Source: Henckelia pumila (lineage: Eukaryota; Streptophyta; Magnoliopsida; Lamiales; Gesneriaceae). Taken from it: DNA of 64,000 nt. Below the pieces are notes generated by a model. The model had not been told where the DNA came from. It made no database searches and saw only the letters and a list, made by a program, of their open reading frames with translations. The stretch's first letter is position 1. Each line of letters starts with the position of its first letter. The DNA is taken from NCBI RefSeq assembly GCF_033568475.1, contig NC_133122.1, positions 168,108,130-168,172,129 on the forward strand. The letters run 5' to 3'. The position numbers were made by a program, and so were the translations under genes. Positions 56,728-64,000 of this stretch are shown piece by piece.

Positions 56728-57141
56728 TTGATAGAGTTTTTAATATAATTTGTTAAAATATAATATATTTTTTATTTAAATAAATGTAATAGATTTTTGT
56801 TGAAATAATGAAATATTTGATAGAGTTTTTAATATAAATTTTCTAACAAAAATTTAACAATGTGGTGTAAAAAAATTGGGGTATGCCCGCATGTGTATGC
56901 AATTTTTTTTTAAAATCTAAGGTTCGACCAGGATCCAGAACGGGCGGTGACCCGACTAGCCAGTTCGCTGATCCGGATCGTAACCGACCACAGACGAGCT
57001 GTTTAAGGGTCCGAGTTTTGCCAACCCGGACCTGGACCATGGTGGTCTAAATGGATTACTACAGTGCATGATCGATTGACTAAGTCTCTTGGTAGTGCTG
57101 GGTTGCGAACTTGGGCCCAAGCTTACAAAGATCCTAGTCAG
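56728..57141. other. Intergenic DNA with a GC-rich patch
   Basis: AT-rich to 56900, then a GC-richer segment (56925-57120, with CGGATCCGG-like and CCCGGACC motifs) of unknown origin that continues past the mini-MITE to about 57380. No gene recognised. Confidence 0.4.
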
Positions 57142-57208
57142 TAGAGCTGTCAAAACGGGCCGACGGAACGAGCTTATCCAACAGGTCCAACCCACTTTGA
57201 CAGCTCTA
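57142..57208. mobile_element. 67-bp hAT-like mini inverted repeat
   Basis: TAGAGCTGTCAAA...TTTGACAGCTCTA, a perfect 13-bp inverted repeat of the kind found at tips of short plant hAT elements, enclosing about 40 bp with GGGCC/GGTCC. The flanks do not show a convincing 8-bp duplication. Confidence 0.5.
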
Positions 57209-58432
57209 TCTGTCAATCTTAATAAGTTTCTCGGACTTATATTTCCCAATTCACATCAACTTCAGTTCGGTCCCTTCTCCCTAGGCCTCCGGGACCAGAT
57301 TAGGGTCGGTCTTACGTGGGCCCTTCGTCCTCTGCCCGAGTCTTAGATGACCCGGACCCTTTCCGGGCATCACCAAATATCTCCGATAAATTGTAAAATT
57401 AATTTGTATCCGTCAAGCGATCAAACCAATTAAACCAAACAATGGAAGACGATAAAATCAAAATCAGCCGTCAATATATTTTGGTGGACTAATTTATTGG
57501 TAGCGTGTGATGAAATGGAATTTTGTGACGGGAAAAGGACAGAGAGTAAGACAAGGAGTGTATTTATAATTAGGAAGAGGACGAGCCGAACGAGAAGGGG
57601 AGGCGATCAATGACAAGTGCTCCCATCCTTTGGCAAATACACCAGACGACTCCCACAATGCCCAACTTGCTTGTCGCCACCTTCTGTTTATAACATTTAA
57701 ATGCTCTGTTATCGAACAACTCTAATTGATTAACCGACGACGACATATTTTCTTCCATATCGATCTTCTCGTATCAAAATTTCACAATCAGTATCTATAA
57801 GGATTTAAATAATATCACGCATTACATGTTTATGCAGTATTTCTAAAAATTATCTAAACATGTTATGATATTTTTTTATAACTGTATTTTAAATAAGAAT
57901 TCACCAAATCAAGTAAAACTATATATGCACACTTTATGTATTTATATGGTATCTGATTTTTGTTTTTAAATCGTATTTTAAATAAGAATTCATCAAAGGA
58001 AGTAAAACTATATATGCGCACTTTGTGTATTTTTATGGTCGGAATAATTATCTGAATACGATAATTTTTGTAAGTGCACATATTCACGTGTTGCATGTTT
58101 ATACAATTGGTTAATTATCTAAATTTGATAATTTTGTTATTTTTAGATTAATTAGTTTTACATAATTTAAAAAGTTTTTAAATTCAGTTAAAGACATGAT
58201 TGTATATATTAATTAAAAATATAGATATATATAGGATTGCAAAATTTTAAATAAAAACAATTTTAGGAAAAAAAAATATGACCAATAAAGTGTTATAATG
58301 CAGTTATTATTGTAATTTTGAATAAGATGTCACCGAAGGAATGAGATGTTAGTTAGTATAAGATTATTAATTGTAATATATAATATAGATAGATATAGGA
58401 ATATATTTTCAATAAATAAATAAATATATATA
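57209..58432. other. Intergenic DNA
   Basis: No gene recognised. 57880-58080 contains a diverged pair of about 110 bp ('ttttaaataagaattca...aagtaaaactatatatgc..cacttt' at 57889 and 57974). Confidence 0.45.
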
Positions 58433-58433
58433 T

Positions 58434-58509
<76 letters not shown>
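58433..58509. repeat. TA microsatellite
   Basis: Nearly pure (TA)n interrupted once by AAA. Tyr/Ile-repeat frames here are artefacts. Confidence 0.97.
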
Positions 58510-58512
<3 letters not shown>

Positions 58513-58523
58513 CTGCAATTGCA

Positions 58524-58667
58524 ATGCCTTGTAATCCAGAAAGCGATTATATTATTCAACACGAGAAAGTTCGTCTTGAACTACATAAATTAGCTATACT
58601 TGAGGGCCAGGCTATGGCAGAATTAATCAATTCAGTGAAGAAGGATTCGCATGCCTCGTATGTTTGA
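58524..58667 (+). CDS. Unrecognised 47-codon ORF, possible exon remnant
   Basis: ATG to TGA, starting MPCNPESDY and continuing with a hydrophilic helix-like run (HEKVRLELHKLAILEGQAMA, then ELINSVKKD). I do not recognise the family. Composition looks protein-like and unlike the surrounding A/T-rich DNA, but the ORF is short, follows directly on a TA repeat, and no promoter or splice context is evident. It could be a fragment of a decayed gene. Confidence 0.25.
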   Translation: MPCNPESDYIIQHEKVRLELHKLAILEGQAMAELINSVKKDSHASYV

Positions 58668-60180
58668 ATAAAAGAGAAAATAAAAATTTCATGAACATTC
58701 AAAAGAAATAAGGACTTTGTTTATTTGAGTGCATAACAAGGTCCTAAATTAGTTCTCCACTTCTCCTAAACTAATTGAAGAAGTTCATATCAGACTAGTT
58801 TAGAAGTTTAAAAACACGATATATCCATATTATTCTTATATATTTTATTAAATTCTCACCACATTCTCTGTTTATTTTTTGTATATATATAATTTATCAT
58901 TTTTTAAAATTAAAATTATAAATAATTTTATTTTTTTAATATATGTTTAACATTTATGATAAATTTAAAAATATTTTTGTATATATATTATTATTTAAAT
59001 TACTTTTATAGTATTATATTTTTTTGTAATTTTGACAATAAAAAAATCTTATAATATCAAACGCATCAACCTCTTATAAGTTGTTTTTTAATAAGTTTAG
59101 TCAAACACCCTCAAACAAATTTAGTTTGTTTTAATACGAGATTAAGCGTTAAAAAGTATTTTCAATTTTTACTAAAATTTCAATCATTTTGAGCCAAACA
59201 TTACACAAATTGATAGGATTAGCATAAAGATAAGATTTAAAATATATTAGTTCTCTCTGCAGGCGTTGCGTACTTGTACAGTTAGAATAATTATTTAAAC
59301 ATCATCATTTTAGTTATTTCAAAGTAATGAATCATAACGCTATTTTTTTTTATTAAGATCGATGTCTATGATATATTATAATAGTTCAACCCTTCAGACT
59401 AACCGATTTTGATGTGTCAAATCACACCAAAAATTCTTCTCATTTTACCCTAAATTTAACGCACATCTCTTTTATGTTAGATTTTAAATCACTAAATTAT
59501 CCTCGCTTTTCTCTAACAGCCTTATCTCATTTTATCTTTATCTCTTTTTTCAAATTTCATCGTTTATCAATTCCTATTAAATTATTTACAATTTTTTTTA
59601 AAACTTCTCTCTAATTTATATATCAAATTATCAACCACGTGAAAATTATGTGTCACGATCGCTAATATATATTATATTACACACTCAAAACGTGTGCTGC
59701 GGTCACTAGTAACTATTTAAAAAATTGAAGTATAGACATGGACATAAAAAAAACCTAAATAATTTAAAATTTTTGAAAAGTGGATAATGATATAATAACA
59801 TAAAAATATATTGAAATTAAGTTCTAAACAATAAATTAATATATATATATATATATTTATAAAAATATTTTCATTCAAATTATAAATAAATGATCTTACG
59901 TTGTTAAAAACCATTGATCAATTTATTTTAAGTGTATTAAAGCTTAAACCAGATTAAACATAAATTGAGTTATTTTAGAATACTTGTATTGAGTTGAACA
60001 CTGTATTCAAAAGTATTGAGAAAAGTATTCAAAATTGATTTTAATTAATTAAACAGTGTTTGAAAGTAAATCTAATAGAGGTATATATAGATATTAATTT
60101 TTTGTGTGACAAGCGAAGATAAATAATTGATATAATCAGATATTTTTCGTACGTAATAATACATATTATAAGGAGGTTAA

Positions 60181-60185
<5 letters not shown>
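58668..60185. other. AT-rich intergenic DNA upstream of the GRAS gene
   Basis: No gene seen. Motifs of the GCGTTGCGT/AACGTGTG type occur near 59262 and 59685-59710. Otherwise only low-complexity A/T sequence. Confidence 0.45.

Positions 60186-60219
<34 letters not shown>
60186..60219. repeat. TA microsatellite in the GRAS gene promoter
   Basis: About 17 TA units, 370 bp upstream of the TATA box. Confidence 0.95.
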
Positions 60220-60222
<3 letters not shown>

Positions 60223-60553
60223 ATATGATAAGATATTTTACTTTTTTTTTTCTTTGTTTAGAAGATCAGATATTTTACTATTAATAATTAGTAGCCTTTC
60301 TATTTCTTATATTTTAATGCAGGCCAGGGCTTAATTTTGAAGAAAGCAATGAGAAGATTGAACAGAGCATGGTCCAATGAAGGCGGGGCCCTTTCTCAAT
60401 CTGGCGTCTAGCGAGTGTTGGGAAGGGCCAAGAAAATTTCTTGTTGAAGATGACGAAACAATGCATCTATAAATCTACCATCTCCAATACAATATAATAA
60501 TCCCCTAGCTAGCTAGCTATTCCCTCCCATTGACCATCTCTACATCTAGATCA

Positions 60554-60563
60554 TCTATAAAAG
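60554..60563 (+). promoter_or_regulatory. TATA box of the RAM1-like gene
   Basis: CTATAAAAGG, about 150 bp before the start codon, placing transcription start near 60585-60595. A weaker alternative, CTATAAATC, lies near 60469. Confidence 0.6.
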
Positions 60564-60591
60564 GAGACGCAATCACATTAATCACAATCCC

Positions 60592-60600
60592 ATGCTTTAA
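60592..60600 (+). promoter_or_regulatory. Possible 2-codon upstream ORF in the RAM1-like leader
   Basis: ATG CTT TAA. Part of the mRNA only if transcription starts at or before about 60590, so its relevance is uncertain. Confidence 0.3.
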
Positions 60601-60684
60601 TTTTGCTAGCTGCATACCAATTGACAAAAATAATAATACGATATTACAGCGATCAGCTAGTTAGCTCCAAATTCCACTCTCATA

Positions 60685-60690
60685 ATGTAG
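60685..60690 (+). promoter_or_regulatory. AUG-UAG start-stop upstream ORF
   Basis: ATGTAG, 23 bases before the main start codon, preceded by CATA. A start codon directly followed by a stop needs no elongation and can hold a ribosome on the leader. Such minimal uORFs are known to lower translation in plants (AUGUAA in the boron transporter gene NIP5;1). Here it would sit in every transcript from the 60554 TATA box. Confidence 0.6.
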
Positions 60691-60713
60691 AAGAATCTCT
60701 TGCACAAAAAATA

Positions 60714-62769
60714 ATGAGCAACTCTCTTTGTGGCAGCAGCTTGGGAAGTCTATCGAGTGAGACAGGGACCATCAAAACCGAGATGGGAAACTTAAAAATT
60801 TCAGTGAAAACTGAGAATTCTTGCACAAAACAGGATCATTTTCAGCAAAACAATGATCCATCATCTTCCAATTTCGAAACACCAACAAACCTCAACATTC
60901 CAGCTGCTCTTAAATTTGAAGATTATCATGAATTTCCATCCCCCGATTACTCATTATGGGAGTCTATCTTTCCTCCGGATCAACTAGACGACTTCATGGT
61001 TTGTTCTCCAGTCAGGAATAATATTCACGGGGTCGTGCTCAGCTCTCCACCAAAATTTCCATCCCCTCTCGGGCCTCACAAACCAGGCAAGGGAATGAGC
61101 CCACTTCACCGTTTCTTCAACTCCCCTAATAATCAGTACTTTATCCATTCCTTGCCGCCTCTCGAAGATCATACTAATAATTATGATCACAAGGACGACG
61201 ATGATTTCTCCATGTTTTCCCCTCTAAAGTTGCCTAGTGGAGTACTGGAAGATCCCAGCTTGACCAACGTTCCAGAGTTGTTGGATTGCTTGACGTTGCC
61301 TGACTCTACCACTAGTACTACTAGGTTTTGTAAATATTCTGTGGATCAGACGTGTATTGCTCAAGAAAATGGTATTAATTATAATCAGGCCGTAGTAGAA
61401 TCTATTAATGCACCTCAACCATTATCACACCAATTGCAACAAGAAAGAAACCAAGAAGAACATGATCAGCAAAGTAGTCACCGAGACAGACATCTGCTAC
61501 ACCAACCAAGATTTATGCAGCGCCAATCACAGTTGCACAATATCATTCCAGTTCTTCCACCCGATCAGGTACGTACTAATAATGAAACTTAATTAATAGT
61601 CACGGATAATACATATGGACTAATAATACATGCAGGAACACGACGACAGTGGACTTCAACTTGTGCATCTCCTTCTTGCTTGCGCAGAAGCAGTATCCAA
61701 GGAGGACTATATGTTGGCAAGGAGGTACCTCCACCAACTGAATAGAGTGGTTTCTCCCCTTGGAGATTCCATGCAGCGTGTTGCGGCATGTTTCACTGAA
61801 GCCCTGAGTGCAAGACTTGCTGCCACCCTTTCAAATAAACCAGCTAGCACCACCTCCAATTTAAAGCCTAATTTCAATCCCCTTCCACCAGACAATCTAG
61901 AAATCCTCAAGATTTACCAAATCCTTTATCAGGCCTGCCCCTACATTAAGTTTGCTCATTTCACGGCTAATCAAGCAATTTTCGAGGCATTTGATGCCGA
62001 ACACCGCGTTCACATAATTGATCTTGACATCCTCCAAGGCTACCAATGGCCAGCTTTCATGCAAGCCCTTGCTGCCCGGCCAGGAGGTGCCCCTTTTCTC
62101 CGGATCACCGGAGTTTGTCCATCCCCTGAATCTGTTAGGGAAACCGGTCGATGTTTAACCGAACTTGCGCACTCTCTTCATGTCCCTTTTGAATTCCATC
62201 CTGTTGGTGAAGAACTGGAGAACCTCAAACCCCATATGTTTAACAGAAGGGTTGGGGAAGCTCTCGCCGTTAACTCCGTCAATCGGCTTCAACGAGTCCC
62301 AGCAAATTGTCTGGGAAACCTGTTAACTATGATCAGAGATCAAGCGCCCAACATAGTGACAATAGTTGAACAAGAAGCAAGCCACAACGGACCCTACTTC
62401 CTGGGCCGATTTCTGGAGGCGTTGCACTATTATTCAGCAATTTTCGACTCATTGGATGCAACATTTCCACCGGATTCCGCACAGAGAGCAAAGGTGGAGC
62501 AACACATTTTCGCGCCAGAGATCAGGAACATCGTGGCGCATGAGGGGCCAGAGAGAGTTATGAGGCACGAAAGATTGGAAAAATGGAGGAAAATTATGGA
62601 AGGGAAAGGATTCCAAGGGGTTCCACTGAGTGCAAATGCAGTGACCCAATCCAAAATATTGCTTGGATTGTACTCTTGTGATGGGTATAGGTTGATAGAA
62701 GACGATGGTTGCTTGCTCTTGGGATGGCAAGATAGAGCCATTTTAGCTGCCTCTGCATGGAGATGCTAA
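60714..62769 (+). CDS. RAM1: GRAS transcription regulator, RAM1-like (2 exons)
   Basis: Exons 60714-61568 and 61636-62769 with a 67-bp GT-AG intron in phase 0 give 662 aa. The start MSNSLCGSS was chosen because in-frame sequence before it has no ATG. The N-terminal 285 residues are Ser/Asn/Gln-rich and variable, without DELLA or TVHYNP motifs. The GRAS domain is complete: leucine heptad I ([14 protein letters not shown], from residue 292), VHIID as [17 protein letters not shown] (410), heptad II region, PFYRE-type region [19 protein letters not shown] (about 540), and a SAW end finishing in AASAWRC. The VHIID text and AASAWRC end match what I recall of REDUCED ARBUSCULAR MYCORRHIZA 1, which drives arbuscule branching and lipid-supply genes; related GRAS clades are the alternative. 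GRAS certain, RAM1 probable. Confidence 0.9.
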
Positions 62770-63035
62770 TAATTAGTTAACCTCATGCATGCCAATGTAG
62801 CTAGCATTTTGCGACTACATTAACTAAAGCATACTTTTTGAAAATACATTATACGTACCTACTTCTCAATTTTAATGATGCACGAGATAATTAGTCCTAT
62901 AAGGTGGCCTAATTTTTATTTTTCATCCTTTTAATTTGTTAAATTCAGTTTTTAGTACAATATTAATTGATCGGGCTACGCTATGCAGTTTTAATTTAGT
63001 TATTTTTTCGGCCTAAATATTAACATGACGCCAAT

Positions 63036-63038
<3 letters not shown>
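62770..63038. other. 3' flank of the RAM1-like gene
   Basis: Presumed 3' UTR and flank; no further gene. A TA microsatellite follows. Confidence 0.5.

Positions 63039-63125
<87 letters not shown>
63039..63125. repeat. TA microsatellite
   Basis: About 43 uninterrupted TA units. Confidence 0.97.
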
Positions 63126-63129
<4 letters not shown>

Positions 63130-63289
63130 CCTATCATTGCTAGACTTAATAATTGGCCATAAATTAGTGATGTTGCACTCATCAGCATTAAGGCCTGAGA
63201 AAAGATTAACATTACATTACATGAGGAAATAATAAAGTTTGTAATTAATTAATTTGGTTACTTTCTCAATATTAACGTGCAGAAATTTG

Positions 63290-63292
<3 letters not shown>

Positions 63293-63351
<59 letters not shown>
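63293..63351. repeat. TA/TG microsatellite
   Basis: (TA)n followed by (TG)n. Confidence 0.95.
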
Positions 63352-63775
63352 AGATAGGTTACACCTAAAATTTTAATTGGGTCTGAGCCCAATCATGAAG
63401 GTCCACTCCAAATATTTTTGCGGTCCAAGCTTATTTAAATATTATATATATTTAATTCAACCAGACCCTGAATTCTATAAAAGCCCATAAGAGGCTCAAA
63501 CCCATGAAACCCTCTAAATATCTATAAATAGCTCAAGTCACCTTCTTATTAAGGTACACATTTTCTTAAGCACTAGATCGCTCTACTATCGATTATTATT
63601 TATTGAGTAATAACTGACTTGAGCGTCGCAGTGCCTTCGCCGAGAACCCTCCGGCTCCTCTGACTTTGTTTTGTGACGTAGGAAGAACCCACTGAATATC
63701 TCGACAGGGAGCATACAAGGATTCAGAGATACTCCGGATTTTGCAGAAGCAACATGTCATATACAAGTGATTTTT
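63352..63775 (+). mobile_element. LTR-like fragment
   Basis: A CTATAAATAG box near 63521, then ACTGACTTGAGCGTCGCAG near 63613 and a GC-rich CGCCGAGAACCCTCCGGC patch, a layout often seen in plant Gypsy/TRIM LTRs. Ends are not defined and no PBS or coding part is visible. Confidence 0.4.
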
Positions 63776-64000
63776 GGCTACATCAATATGATTATTATAT
63801 GAGTATGAGTGTAATGGATTTTATGGTATCGTAACAACACTAAATGCATTATTCTGATGAAAAAAAATTTCACTCTGTTGTTATTCAATTAATTAATATT
63901 ATTGTAGACGAAGAAACTTAAAATGGGGGACTTAATTATTAATATTTTGATATTTTTTATATTAAATTAAGAAATATGCAATGTATCCAAGTTCCATATA
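63776..64000. other. AT-rich DNA at the right edge
   Basis: No feature recognised. Confidence 0.4.

Noticed and set aside
56843..57346. Several ORFs in the GC-rich patch
   Set aside because: Overlapping frames on both strands without recognisable protein text; GC-rich repetitive DNA.
58330..58562. Tyr-Ile repeat ORFs
   Set aside because: Translation of a TA microsatellite.
60714..62769. DELLA protein
   Set aside because: The N-terminus has no DELLA or TVHYNP motif; the VHIID text differs from DELLA proteins.
63000..63212. Tyr-Ile repeat ORF on the minus strand
   Set aside because: Translation of a TA microsatellite.

Overview
The window is nuclear DNA from a flowering plant, probably a eudicot. 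The evidence is plant-type intron-containing genes, Sirevirus/Copia and chromovirus-type Gypsy LTR retrotransposons primed by initiator tRNA-Met, hAT- and Mutator-type MITEs, and long AT-rich intergenic DNA. A GRAS gene that I read as RAM1, a regulator of arbuscule development, suggests the plant can form arbuscular mycorrhiza. I cannot place the lineage further.

Layout. Bases 1 to about 39,350 are one nested cluster of transposable elements. The oldest element is a minus-strand Sirevirus-like Copia element (B) that runs off the left edge. Its pieces lie at 1-392, 1744-2076, 9762-11815 and 38191-39346. Three insertions interrupt it: a solo Gypsy LTR (Y, 393-1743), which itself carries a hAT-type MITE (567-1189); a second Sirevirus (A, 2077-9761, minus strand, TSD ATCAT) with an envelope-like third ORF; and a large plus-strand chromovirus-like Gypsy element (X, 11816-38190). 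X holds three further insertions: a Copia-like solo LTR (S, 12219-13723, TSD TAGGG) in its 5' LTR, a minus-strand chromovirus (Z, 18303-27262, TSD GTAGT) inside its integrase, and a young Copia element (D, 28669-37487, TSD GGGGG) in its 3' LTR. Most insertions show target-site duplications and restore their host element when removed. Almost all of the element genes are broken. D keeps a 944-codon open frame for integrase, reverse transcriptase and RNase H, but its gag is deleted.

From 39.35 to 64 kb the DNA is AT-rich, with two intact host genes. The first is a seven-exon calmodulin-binding IQM1-like gene (45229-47403, 529 aa). The second is a two-exon GRAS gene (60714-62769, 662 aa), RAM1-like, with a start-stop upstream ORF in its leader. 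Between and around them are a decayed MuDR/MULE transposase with a roughly 120-bp tandem repeat array, a TRIM-like fragment, a 5'-truncated Gypsy solo LTR (W), several MITEs (two with clear 9-bp TSDs), long TA microsatellites and an LTR-like fragment at the right edge.

The best candidates for something undescribed are: a short inverted-repeat motif (GGTGTTG...CAACACC) scattered through LTR, leader and coding parts of both Sireviruses; arrays of a degenerate palindrome just upstream of the TATA box in three Gypsy LTRs; and the AUG-UAG start-stop element in the RAM1 leader. All calls come from reading the sequence; no database search was run.
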